A stretch of 64,000 nucleotides of DNA, from positions 6,668,757 through 6,732,756 of the forward strand of contig RQOL01000906.1 of assembly GCA_013076295.1 (NCBI GenBank), read 5' to 3'. This document shows, in pieces, positions 38,001 through 50,535 of the stretch. Each line of letters begins with the position of its first letter. Position 1 is the stretch's first letter. The notes under the pieces are model-generated. The model was not told the DNA's origin, did not search any database, and saw only the letters and a list, made by a program, of their open reading frames with translations. The stretch comes from Sanderia malayensis. Taxonomy: Eukaryota > Cnidaria > Scyphozoa > Semaeostomeae > Pelagiidae. The position numbers were made by a program, and so were the translations under genes.

Positions 38001-40429
38001 CTTCCCACTTTTTCTTGACTTCCCACTTTTGATGACTTCCCACTTTTGATGACTTCCCACTTTCCTGACTTCTCACTTTTGATGACTTCCCATTTGGTGA
38101 CTTTCCACTTTTTCTGACTTCCATTTTTTCATAACCTCCCTATTTGATGAATTCACTCTTTTGATGACTCCCGACTTTTTCCTGACCTCCCGCTTTCGGT
38201 GACTTCCCAATTTTGGTAACTTCCCACTTTTGATGATTTCCTTTTTTTGATGAATACCCGCCTTCTCTTGACTTCCCACTTTTGATGACCTCCCATGTTT
38301 TCTTGACTTCCCACTTTTTCTTGAGTTCCCACGTTTTCTGACCTCCCACTTTTTCTTTCTTCCCAATTTTGGTGAGTTCCCACTATTGATGACTTCTCAT
38401 TTTCGGTGACTTCCCAATTTTTATGACTTCCCAATTTTGAGGACTTCTCACTTTTTTCTGACTTCCCACTTTTTTTTGACTTCCTGCATTTTCTGACTTC
38501 CCATTTTTGATGATTTCCCACTTTTTTGACTTCCCACTTTTTCCTAGCCTCCCTATTTTGATGACTTCCCTCTTTTAACAATTCCCATATTTTCTTGACT
38601 TCCCGCTTTTGGTGACTTCCGCTTTTTTGTGACTTCCCACTTTTGATGACTTCCCAATTTTTTGACTTCCCACTTTTTCTTCACTTCCCACTTTTGATGA
38701 CTTCCCAGTTTTTCTTGAATTCTCACTTTTGACGACTCCCACGTTTTCTGACTTCCCACTCTGATGACCTCCCACTTTTTCTTGACTTTCCACTTTTGAT
38801 GACTTCCCCCTTTTGTTGACTTCCCACTTTTGATGAGTTCCCACTATTGATGACTTTCCATTTTTGGTGAATCCCACTTTTGATGACTTCCCTCTTTTGA
38901 CGGCTTTCCCACTTTTCTGAATTCCCATCTTTGATAACTTCCCACTATTTCCTGACATCCCATTTTTTCTTGACTTCCCACTTTTTTCTTGACTTCCCAC
39001 TTTTGATGACTTCCCACTTTTTCTTCAATTCTCACTTTTGACGACATCCCATTTTTCTTGACTTCCCATTTTTGATGCTTTCTCACTTTTAATAACTTCC
39101 CTTCTTATTTTGACATCTCACTATTGATGAATTCAACTTTTAACGACTTCCCACTTCTTCTTGACTTCCCACCTTTTCTTGACTTCCCGCAATTTCTTGA
39201 CTTCCCATTTTTGATGACTTCCCACTTTTCTTGACTTTCCACTTTTGATGACCTCCCACTTTTTCTGACTTCCCACTTTGATGACTTCCCAGTTTTTCTG
39301 AATTCTCACTTTTGACGACTCCCCACGTTTTCTTGACTTCCCACTCTGGATGACCTCCCACTTTTTCTTGACTTTCCACTTTTGATGACCTCCCACTTTT
39401 TCTTGACTTCCCACTTGTGATGAGTTCCCACTATTGATGACTTTCCATTTTTGGTGACATCCCACTTTTGATGACTTCCCTCTTTTGATGACTTCCCACT
39501 TTTTCTTGATTTCCCACTTTTAATGAGTTCCCACTATTGATGACTTCCACCTTTGATGACTTCCCACTTTTGATGACTTCTCACTTTTTCTTGGTTTTCC
39601 GCTTTCGGTGACTTCCCACTTTTGATGCCTTCTCACTTTAATAACTTCCCTTGTTATTTTGACATCTCACTGTTGATGAATTCACACTTTTAACGACTTC
39701 CCACTTCTTCTTGACTTCCCACCTTTTCTTGACTTCCCGCAATTTCTTGACTTCCCATTTTTGATGACTTCCCACTTTTTCTTGACGTCCCACTTTTGAT
39801 GACTTCCTCTTTTTCTTGATTTCCACTTTTGATGAGTTCCCACTATTGATGACTTCTCACTTTTAATAACTTCCCTTGTTATTTTGACATCTCACTGTTG
39901 ATGAATTCACACTTTTAACGACTTCCCACTTCTTCTTGACTTCCCACCTTTTCTTGACTTCCCGCAATTTCTTGACTTCCCATTTTTGATGACTTCCCAC
40001 TTTTTCTTGACTTCCCATTTTTAATGATTTCCCATTTTTTCTTGACTTCCCACTTTTTCCTAGCCTCCTATTTTGATGACTTCCCTCTTTTCACAACTCC
40101 CCATATTTTCTTGACTTCCCGCTTTTGGTGACTTCCCGCTTTTTTGTGACTTCCCACTTTGATGACTTCCCATGTTTTCTTGACTTCCCACTTTTGATGA
40201 CTTCCCAGTTTTTCTTGAATTCTCACTTTTGACGACTCCCCACGTTTTCTTGACTTCCCACTCTGGATGACCTCCCACTTTTTCTTGACTTTCCACTTTT
40301 GATGACCTCCCACTTTTTCTTGACTTCCCACTTTTGATGAGTTCCCACTATTGATGACTTTCCATTTTTGGTGACATCCCACTTTTGATGGCTTCCCTCT
40401 TTTGGCAACTTCCCACGTTTTCTTGACCT
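35096..40429. repeat. B-type ~5-kb super-HOR, copy 1
   Basis: Landmarks: c 36367, X 36449, L 36769, K 37144 (one-base variant TAGTCCTGCTAA), c 37728, X 37805, L 38130, g 39113, c 39662, c 39887. The block starts at a unit with the rare variant CCCAATCTTGG at about 35122, which recurs at about 40451. Marker positions 34331, 34558 and 36367 map to 39662, 39887 and 41689, an offset of about 5.33 kb. Heavy one-base indels run from about 36.4 to 39.4 kb. Confidence 0.72.
36440..39420. other. Indel-rich patch 4
   Basis: Many one-base losses (TAGATTGCC near 36452, CACTCGGATG near 37200, CTCACTGTTATG near 37735), which also damage landmark units X and K. Clean equivalents of the X-L-K series lie at 46.7-48.2 kb. 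Confidence 0.65.
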
Positions 40430-43400
40430 CCCACTTTTTCTTTTCTTCCCAATCTTGGTGAGTTCCCACTATTGATGACTTCTCATTTTCGGTGACTTCC
40501 CACTTTTTATGACTTCCCAATTTTGAGGACTTCTCACTTTTTTCTGACTTCCCACTTTTTTTTGACTTCCTGCATTTTCTGACTTCCCATTTTTGATGAT
40601 TTCCCACTTTTTCTTGACTTCCCACTTTTTCCTAGCCTCCCTATTTTGATGACTTCCCTCTTTTAACAATTCCCCATATTTTCTTGACTTCCCGCTTTTG
40701 GTGACTTCCGCTTTTTTGTGACTTCCCACTTTTGATGACTTCCCAATTTTTCTTGACTTCCCACTTTTCTTCACTTCCCACTTTTGATGACTTCCCAGTT
40801 TTTCTTGAATTCTCACTTTTGACGACTCCCACGTTTTCTTGACTTCCCACTCTGGATGACCTCCCCTTTTTCTTGACTTTCCACTTTTGATGACTTCCCC
40901 CTTTTTGTTGACTTCCCACTTTGATGAGTTCCCACTATTGATGACTTTCCATTTTTGGTGACATCCCACTTTTGATGACTTCCCTCTTTTGACGGCTTCC
41001 CACTTTTTCTTGAATTCCCATCTTTGATAACTTCCCACTATTTCCTGACATCCCATTTTTTCTTGACTTCCCACTTTTTCTTGACTTCCCACTTTTGATG
41101 ACTTCCCAGTTTTCTTGAATTCTCACTTTTGACGACTCCCCACGTTTTCTTGACTTCCCACTCTGGATGACCTCCCACTTTTTCTTGACTTTCCACTTTT
41201 GATGACTTCCCCCTTTTTGTTGACTTCCCACTTTTGATGAGTTCCCACTATTGATGACTTTCCATTTTTGGTGACATCCCACTTTTGATGACTTCCCATG
41301 TTATCTTGACTTCTCATTTTTGATGACCTCCCACTTTGATGACCTCCCACATTTTCTTGACTTCCCGCTTTCAGTGACTTCCCACTTTTTCTTGACTTCC
41401 CACTTTTGATGAGTTTCCACTATTGATGACTTTCCATTTTGGTGACATCCCACTTTTGATAACTTCCCTCTTTTGACGACTTCCCACTTTTTCTTGAATT
41501 CCCATCTTTGATGACTTCCCACCTTTTCCTGACATCCCACTTTTCTTGACTTCCCACTTTTTCTTGACTTCCCACTTTTGAATACTTCCCACTTTTTCTT
41601 GAATTCTCATTTTTGACGACGTCCCACTTTTTCTTGATTTCCCACTTTTGATGCCTTCTCACTTTTAATAACTTCCCTTGTTATTTTGACATCTCACTGT
41701 TGATGAATTCACACTTTTAACGACTTCCCACTTCTTCTTGACTTCCCACCTTTGATGACTTCCCCACTTTTTCTAGATTTGCCATTTTTGGTGACTTCCC
41801 ACTTTTGATGACCTCCCACTTTTGATGAATTCCCACTTTTTCTTGACTTCCCATTTTTGATGAGTTCCCACTATTGATGACTTTCCATTTTTGGTGACTT
41901 CTCACTTTTGATGACTTCCCTCTTTTGATGACTTCCCATTTTTCCTGACATCCCACTTTTTCTTGGCTTCCCACTTTTTCTTGACTTCCCACTTTTGATG
42001 ACTTCCCACTTTTGATTACTTCCCACTTTATCCTGACTTCTCACTTTTGATGACTTCCCATTTTGGATGACTTTCCACTTTTTCTTGACTTCCCAATTTT
42101 TCATAACCTCCCTATTTTGATGAATTCACTCTTTTGATGACTCCCGACTTTTTCCTGACCTCCCGCTTTCGGTGACTTCCCAATTTTGGTAACTTCCCAC
42201 TTTTGATGATTTCCTTTTTTTCATGAATACCCGCCTTCCCTTGACTTCCCACTTTTGATGACCTCCCATGTTTTTGACTTCCCACTTTTTCTTGAGTTCC
42301 CACGTTTTCTTGACCTCCCACTTTTTCTTTTCTTCCCAATTTTGGTGAGTTCCCACTATTGATGACTTCTCATTTTCGGTGACTTCCCACTTTTTATGAC
42401 TTCCCAATTTTGAGGACTTCTCACTTTTTTCTGACTTCCCACTTTTTTTTGACTTCCTGCATTTTCTTGACTTCCCATTTTTGATGATTTCCCACTTTTT
42501 CTTGACTTCCCACTTTTTCCTAGCCTCCCTATTTTGATGACTTCCCTCTTTTAACAATTCCCCATTTTTTCTTGACTTCCCAATTTTTCTTGACTTCCCA
42601 CTTTTGATGACTTCCCACTTTTTCTTCCATTCTCACTTTTGACGACATCCCATTTTTTCTTGACTTCCCACTTTTGATGCTTTCTCACTTTTAATAACTT
42701 CCCTTCTTATTTTGACATCTCAGTATTGATGAATTCACACTTTTAACGACTTCCCACTTCTTCTTGACTTCCCACTTTTTCTTGACTTTCCACTTTTGAT
42801 GACCTCCCACTTTTTCTTGACTTCCCACTTTTGATGACTTCCCAGTTTTTCTTGAATTCTCACTTTTAACGACTCCCCACGTTTTCTTGACTTCCCACTC
42901 TGGATGACCTCCGACTTTTTCTTGACTTTCCACTTTTGATGACCTCCCACTTTTTCTTGACTTCCCACTTTTGATGAGTTCCCACTATTGATGACTTTCC
43001 ATTTTGGTGACATCCCACTTTTGATGGCTTCCCTCCTTTGACAACTTCCCACTTTTTCTTGACTTCCCACCTTTGATGACTTCCCACTTTTTCTTGACTT
43101 CCCGCTTTCGATGACATCCCACTTTTTTTGTCCTGCTAATTTTCTTGACTTTTGATGACGTCCCACGTTTTCTGGACTTCCCACTCTGGATGACCTCCCA
43201 CTTTTTCTTGACTTTCCACTTTTTCTTGCCTTCCCACTTTTGATGACTTCCCACTTTTGATGACTTCCCACTTTGTCTTGACTTCCCACTTTTGTTGACT
43301 TCTCACTTTTGATAACTTCCCATGTTATCTTGACTTCTCATTTTTGATGACCTCCCACTTTTGATGACCTCCCACATTTTCTTGACTTCCCGATTTCAGT

Positions 43401-45384
43401 GACTTCCCACTTTTTCTTGACTTCCCACTTTTGATGAGTTCCCACTATTGATGACTTTCCATTTTTGGTGACATCCCACTTTTGATGACTTCCCTCTTTT
43501 GATGACTTCCCACTTTTTCTTGATTTCCCACTTTTAATGAGTTCCCACTATTGATGACTTCCACCTTTGATGACTTCCCACTTTTGATGACTTCTCACTT
43601 TTTCTTGGTTTTCCGCTTTCGGTGACTTCCCACTTTTGATGCCTTCTCACTTTTAATAACTTCCCTTGTTATTTTGACATCTCACTGTTGATGAATTCAC
43701 ACTTTTAACGACTTCCCACTTCTTCTTGACTTCCCACCTTTTCTTGACTTCCCGCAATTTCTTGACTTCCCATTTTTGATGACTTCCCACTTTTTCTTGA
43801 CGTCCCACTTTTGATGACTTCCCACTTTTTCTTGATTTCCCACTTTTGATGAGTTCCCACTATTGATGACTTCCACCTTTTCCTGACATCCCACTTTTTC
43901 TTGACTTCCCACTTTTTCTTGACTTCCCACTTTTGATGACTTCCCAATTTTGGTAACTTCCCACTTTTTCTTTTCTTCCCACTTTTGGTGAGTTCCCACT
44001 ATTGATGACTTCTCATTTTCGGTGACTTCCCACTTTTTATGACTTCCCAATTTTGAGGACTTCTCACTTTTTTCTGACTTCCCACTTTTTTTTGACTTCC
44101 TGAATTTTCTTGACTTCCCATTTTTAATGATTTCCCACTTTTTCTTGACTTCCCACTTTTTCCTAGCCTCCCTATTTGGATGACTTCCCTCTTTTCACAA
44201 CTCCCCATATTTTCTTGACTTCCCGCTTTTGGTGACTTCCCGTTTTTTTGTGACTTCCCACTTTTTCTTGCCTTCCCACTTTTGATGACTTCCCACTTTT
44301 GATGACTTCCACTTTGTCTTGACTTCCCACTTTTGTTGACTTCTCACTTTTGATAACTTCCCATGTTATCTTGACTTCTCATTTTTGATGACCTCCCACT
44401 TTGATGACCTCCCACATTTTCTTGACTTCCCGCTTTCAGTGACTTCCCACTTTTTCTTGACTTCCCACTTTTGATGAGTTCCCACTATTGATGACTTTCC
44501 ATTTTTGGTGACATCCCACTTTTGATAACTTCCCTCTTTTGACGACTTCCCACTTTTTCTTGAATTCCCATCTTTGATGACTTCCCACCTTTTCCTGACA
44601 TCCCACTTTTCTTGACTTCCCACTTTTTCTTGACTTCCCACTTTTGAATACTTCCCACTTTTTCTTGAATTCTCATTTTTGACGACGTCCCACTTTTTCT
44701 TGATTTCCCACTTTTGATGCCTTCTCACTTTTAATAACTTCCCTTGTTATTTTGACATCTCACTGTTGATGAATTCACACTTTTAACGACTTCCCACTTC
44801 TTCTTGACTTCCCACCTTTGATGACTTCCCACTTTTTCTAGATTTGCCATTTTTGGTGACTTCCCACTTTTGATGACCTCCCACTTTTGATGAATTCCCA
44901 CTTTTTCTTGACTTCCCATTTTTGATGAGTTCCCACTATTGATGACTTTCCATTTTTGGTGACTTCTCACTTTTGATGACTTCCCTCTTTTGATGACTTC
45001 CCATTTTTTCCTGACATCCCACTTTTTCTTGACTTCCCACTTTTTCTTGACTTCCCACTTTTGATGACTTCCCACTTTTGATTACTTCCCACTTTATCCT
45101 GACTTCTCACTTTTGATGACTTCCCATTTTGGATGACTTTCCACTTTTTCTTGACTTCCCAATTTTTCATAACCTCCCTATTTTGATGAATTCACTCTTT
45201 TGATGACTCCCGACTTTTTCCTGACCTCCCGCTTTCGGTGACTTCCCAATTTTGGTAACTTCCCACTTTTGATGATTTCCTTTTTTTGATGAATACCCGC
45301 CTTCTCTTGACTTCCCACTTTTGATGACCTCCATGTTTTCTTGACTTCCCACTTTTTCTTGAGTTCCCACGTTTTCTTGACCTC
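40430..45384. repeat. B-type ~5-kb super-HOR, copy 2
   Basis: Landmarks: c 41689, X 41772, L 42102, b 42715, K 43129, c 43677, c 44755, X 44837, L 45169. Positions 40430-44262 correspond to 45385-49225 with an offset of 4953-4963 bp; they diverge after the CCCGTTTTTTTGTGAC unit at about 44.26 kb. Positions 44533-45678 correspond to 49684-50829 with an offset of 5151 bp. This copy is mostly clean. Confidence 0.8.
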
Positions 45385-48300
45385 CCACTTTTCTTTTCTT
45401 CCCAATTTTGGTGAGTTCCCACTATTGATGACTTCTCATTTTCGGTGACTTCCCACTTTTTATGACTTCCCAATTTTGAGGACTTCTCACTTTTTTCTGA
45501 CTTCCCACTTTTTTTTGACTTCCTGCATTTTCTTGACTTCCCATTTTTGATGATTTCCCACTTTTTCTTGACTTCCCACTTTTTCCTAGCCTCCCTATTT
45601 TGATGACTTCCCTCTTTTAACAATTCCCCATATTTTCTTGACTTCCCGCTTTTGGTGACTTCCGCTTTTTTGTGACTTCCCACTTTTGATGACTTCCCAA
45701 TTTTTCTTGACTTCCCACTTTTTCTTCACTTCCCACTTTTGATGACTTCCCAGTTTTTCTTGAATTCTCACTTTTGACGACTCCCCACGTTTTCTTGACT
45801 TCCCACTCTGGATGACCTCCCACTTTTTCTTGACTTTCCACTTTTGATGACTTCCCCCTTTTTGTTGACTTCCCACTTTTGATGAGTTCCCACTATTGAT
45901 GACTTTCCATTTTTGGTGACATCCCACTTTTGATGACTTCCCTCTTTTGACGGCTTCCCACTTTTTCTTGAATTCCCATCTTTGATAACTTCCCACTATT
46001 TCCTGACATCCCATTTTTTCTTGACTTCCCACTTTTTCTTGACTTCCCACTTTTGATGACTTCCCAGTTTTTCTTGAATTCTCACTTTTGACGACTCCCC
46101 ACGTTTTCTTGACTTCCCACTCTGGATGACCTCCCACTTTTTCTTGACTTTCCACTTTTGATGACTTCCCCCTTTTTGTTGACTTCCCACTTTTGATGAG
46201 TTCCCACTATTCATGACTTTCCATTTTGGTGACATCCCACTTTTGATGACTTCCCATGTTATCTTGACTTCTCATTTTTGATGACCTCCCACTTTTGATG
46301 ACCTCCCACATTTTCTTGACTTCCCGCTTTCAGTGACTTCCCACTTTTTCTTGACTTCCCACTTTTGATGAGTTTCCACTATTGATGACTTTCCATTTTT
46401 GGTGACATCCCACTTTTGATAACTTCCCTCTTTTGACGTCTTCCCACTTTTTCTTGAATTCCCATCTTTGATGACTTCCCACCTTTTCCTGACATCCCAC
46501 TTTTCTTGACTTCCCACTTTTTCTTGACTTCCCACTTTTGAATACTTCCCACTTTTTCTTGAATTCTCATTTTTGACGACGTCCCACTTTTTCTTGATTT
46601 CCCACTTTTGATGCCTTCTCACTTTTAATAACTTCCCTTGTTATTTTGACATCTCACTGTTGATGAATTCACACTTTTAACGACTTCCCACTTCTTCTTG
46701 ACTTCCCACCTTTGATGACTTCCCACTTTTTCTAGATTTGCCATTTTTGGTGACTTCCCACTTTTGATGACCTCCCACTTTTGATGAATTCCCACTTTTT
46801 CTTGACTTCCCATTTTTGATGAGTTCCCACTATTGATGACTTTCCATTTTTGGTGACTTCTCACTTTTGATGACTTCCCTCTTTTGATGACTTCCCATTT
46901 TTTCCTGACATCCCACTTTTTCTTGGCTTCCCACTTTTTCTTGACTTCCCACTTTTGATGACTTCCCACTTTTGATTACTTCCCACTTTATCCTGACTTC
47001 TCACTTTTGATGACTTCCCATTTTGGATGACTTTCCACTTTTTCTTGACTTCCCAATTTTTCATAACCTCCCTATTTTGATGAATTCACTCTTTTGATGA
47101 CTCCCGACTTTTTCCTGACCCCCGCTTTCGGTGACTTCCCAATTTGGTAACTTCCCACTTTTGATGATTTCCTTTTTTTCATGAATACCCGCCTTCTCTT
47201 GACTTCCCACTTTTGATGACCTCCCATGTTTTCTTGACTTCCCACTTTTTCTTGAGTTCCCACGTTTTCTTGACCTCCCACTTTTTCTTTTCTTCCCAAT
47301 TTTGGTGAGTTCCCACTATTGATGACTTCTCATTTTCGGTGACTTCCCACTTTTTATGACTTCCCAATTTTGAGGACTTCTCACTTTTTTCTGACTTCCC
47401 ACTTTTTTTTGACTTCCTGCATTTTCTTGACTTCCCATTTTTGATGATTTCCCACTTTTTCTTGACTTCCCACTTTTTCCTAGCCTCCCTATTTTGATGA
47501 CTTCCCTCTTTTAACAATTCCCCATTTTTTCTTGACTTCCCAATTTTTCTTGACTTCCCACTTTTGATGACTTCCCACTTTTTCTTCCATTCTCACTTTT
47601 GACGACATCCCATTTTTTCTTGACTTCCCACTTTTGATGCTTTCTCACTTTTAATAACTTCCCTTCTTATTTTGACATCTCAGTATTGATGAATTCACAC
47701 TTTTAACGACTTCCCACTTCTTCTTGACTTCCCACTTTTTCTTGACTTTCCACTTTTGATGACCTCCCACTTTTTCTTGACTTCCCACTTTTGATGACTT
47801 CCCAGTTTTTCTTGAATTCTCACTTTTAACGACTCCCCACGTTTTCTTGACTTCCCACTCTGGATGACCTCCGACTTTTTCTTGACTTTCCACTTTTGAT
47901 GACCTCCCACTTTTTCTTGACTTCCCACTTTTGATGAGTTCCCACTATTGATGACTTTCCATTTTTGGTGACATCCCACTTTTGATGGCTTCCCTCCTTT
48001 GACAACTTCCCACTTTTTCTTGACTTCCCACCTTTGATGACTTCCCACTTTTTCTTGACTTCCCGCTTTCGATGACATCCCACTTTTTTTTGTCCTGCTA
48101 ATTTTTCTTGACTTTTGATGACGTCCCACGTTTTCTGGACTTCCCACTCTGGATGACCTCCCACTTTTTCTTGACTTTCCACTTTTTCTTGCCTTCCCAC
48201 TTTTGATGACTTCCCACTTTTGATGACTTCCCACTTTGTCTTGACTTCCCACTTTTGTTGACTTCTCACTTTTGATAACTTCCCATGTTATCTTGACTTC

Positions 48301-50535
48301 TCATTTTTGATGACCTCCCACTTTTGATGACCTCCCACATTTTCTTGACTTCCCGATTTCAGTGACTTCCCACTTTTTCTTGACTTCCCACTTTTGATGA
48401 GTTCCCACTATTGATGACTTTCCATTTTTGGTGACATCCCACTTTTGATGACTTCTCTCTTTTGATGACTTCCCACTTTTTCTTGATTTCCCACTTTTAA
48501 TGAGTTCCCACTATTGATGACTTCCACCTTTGATGACTTCCCACTTTTGATGACTTCTCACTTTTTCTTGGTTTTCCGCTTTCGGTGACTTCCCACTTTT
48601 GATGCCTTCTCACTTTTAATAACTTCCCTTGTTATTTTGACATCTCACTGTTGATGAATTCACACTTTTAACGACTTCCCACTTCTTCTTGACTTCCCAC
48701 CTTTTCTTGACTTCCCGCAATTTCTTGACTTCCCATTTTTGATGACTTCCCACTTTTTCTTGACGTCCCACTTTTGATGACTTCCCACTTTTTCTTGATT
48801 TCCCACTTTTGATGAGTTCCCACTATTGATGACTTCCACCTTTTCCTGACATCCCACTTTTTCCTGACTTCCCACTTTTTCTTGACTTCCCACTTTTGAT
48901 GACTTCCCAATTTTGGTAACTTCCCACTTTTTCTTTTCTTCCCACTTTTGGTGAGTTCCCACTATTGATGACTTCTCATTTTCGGTGACTTCCCACTTTT
49001 TATGACTTCCCAATTTTGAGGACTTCTCACTTTTTTCTGACTTCCCACTTTTTTTTGACTTCCTGAATTTTCTTGACTTCCCATTTTTAATGATTTCCCA
49101 CTTTTTCTTGACTTCCCACTTTTTCCTAGCCTCCCTATTTGGATGACTTCCCTCTTTTCACAACTCCCCATATTTTCTTGACTTCCCGCTTTTGGTGACT
49201 TCCCGCTTTTTTGTGACTTCCCCCTTTTGATGACTTCCCATGTTTTCTTGACTTCCCACTTTTGATGACTTCCCAGTTTTTCTTGAACTCTCACTTTTGA
49301 CGACTCCCCACGTTTTCTTGACTTCCCACTCTGGATGACCTCCCACTTTTTCTTGACTTTCCACTTTTGATGACCTCCCACTTTTTCTTGACTTCCCACT
49401 TTTGATGAGTTCCCACTATTGATGACTTTCCATTTTTGGTGACATCCCACTTTTGATGGCTTCCCTCTTTTGGCAACTTCCCACTTTTTCTTGACTTCCC
49501 ACCTTTGACGACTTCCCACTTTTTCTTGACTTCCCGCTTTCGATGACATCCCACTTTTTTTTGTCCTGCTAATTTTTCTTGACTTTTGATGACGTCCCAC
49601 GTTTTCTGGACTTCCCACTCTGGATGACCTCCCACTTTTTCTTGACTTTCCACTTTTTCTTGCCTTCCCACTTTTGATGACTTCCCTCTTTTGACGACTT
49701 CCCACTTTTTCTTGAATTCCCATCTTTGATGACTTCCCACCTTTTCCTGACATCCCATTTTTCTTGACTTCCCACTTTTTCTTGACTTCCCCTTTTGAAT
49801 ACTTCCCACTTTTTCTTGAATTCTCATTTTTGACGACGTCCCACTTTTTCTTGATTTCCCACTTTTGATGCCTTCTCACTTTTAATAACTTCCCTTGTTA
49901 TTTTGACATCTCACTGTTGATGAATTCACACTTTTAACGACTTCCCACTTCTTCTTGACTTCCCACCTTTGATGACTTCCCACTTTTTCTAGATTTGCCA
50001 TTTTTGGTGACTTCCCACTTTTGATGACCTCCCACTTTTGATGAATTCCCACTTTTTCTTGACTTCCCATTTTTGATGAGTTCCCACTATTGATGACTTT
50101 CCATTTTTGGTGACTTCTCACTTTTGATGACTTCCCTCTTTTGATGACTTCCCATTTTTTCCTGACATCCCACTTTTTCTTGACTTCCCACTTTTTCTTG
50201 ACTTCCCACTTTTGATGACTTCCCACTTTTGATTACTTCCCACTTTATCCTGACTTCTCACTTTTGATGACTTCCCATTTTGGATGACTTTCCACTTTTT
50301 CTTGACTTCCCAATTTTTCATAACCTCCCTATTTTGATGAATTCACTCTTTTGATGACTCCCGACTTTTTCCTGACCTCCCGCTTTCGGTGACTTCCCAA
50401 TTTTGGTAACTTCCCACTTTTGATGATTTCCTTTTTTTGATGAATACCCGCCTTCTCTTGACTTCCCACTTTTGATGACCTCCCATGTTTTCTTGACTTC
50501 CCACTTTTTCTTGAGTTCCCACGTTTTCTTGACCT
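45385..50535. repeat. B-type ~5-kb super-HOR, copy 3
   Basis: Landmarks: c 46649, X 46731, L 47062, b 47675, K 48091, c 48640, K 49562, c 49906, X 49988, L 50329. It repeats copy 2 nearly exactly for 3.8 kb, then inserts an additional K-bearing stretch (about 49.2-49.68 kb), then follows copy 2 again. Consensus quality looks good throughout, so the differences from copy 2 are more likely real than those elsewhere in the window. Confidence 0.8.

Larger units (their letters stand above)
1103..49600. repeat. Landmark unit K (TGTCCTGCTAA), 14 scattered copies
   Basis: The core TGTCCTGCTAA interrupts the usual GACTTCCCA half-unit and is followed by a fused unit in which CTTGAC runs straight into TTTTGATGAC, so a CTTCCCAC segment is missing. 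Copies start at 1103, 6192, 7860, 9459, 12859, 15151, 17215, 26984, 29663, 32947, 37144 (first base changed), 43129, 48091 and 49562. All are in B-type domains. The unit usually follows a TTTCGATGAC or TTTCGAAGAC unit and precedes a CACGTTTTCTGGAC unit. Start and end given here span the first to the last copy. Confidence 0.85.
5131..50338. repeat. Landmark unit L (CATAACCTCC), 16 scattered copies
   Basis: The core CATAACCTCC is followed by a CTATTTTGATGAATTCACTC string and a GACTCCCGAC or GACTCCTCAC unit. Copies start near 5131, 6724, 10459, 13855, 16149, 18213, 25842, 27527, 30552, 33946, 36769, 38130, 42102, 45169, 47062 and 50329. All lie in B-type domains. Copies at 5131 and 25842 share the rarer CTCCTCAC form, which supports their pairing in the large duplication. 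Start and end span the first to the last copy. Confidence 0.83.
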
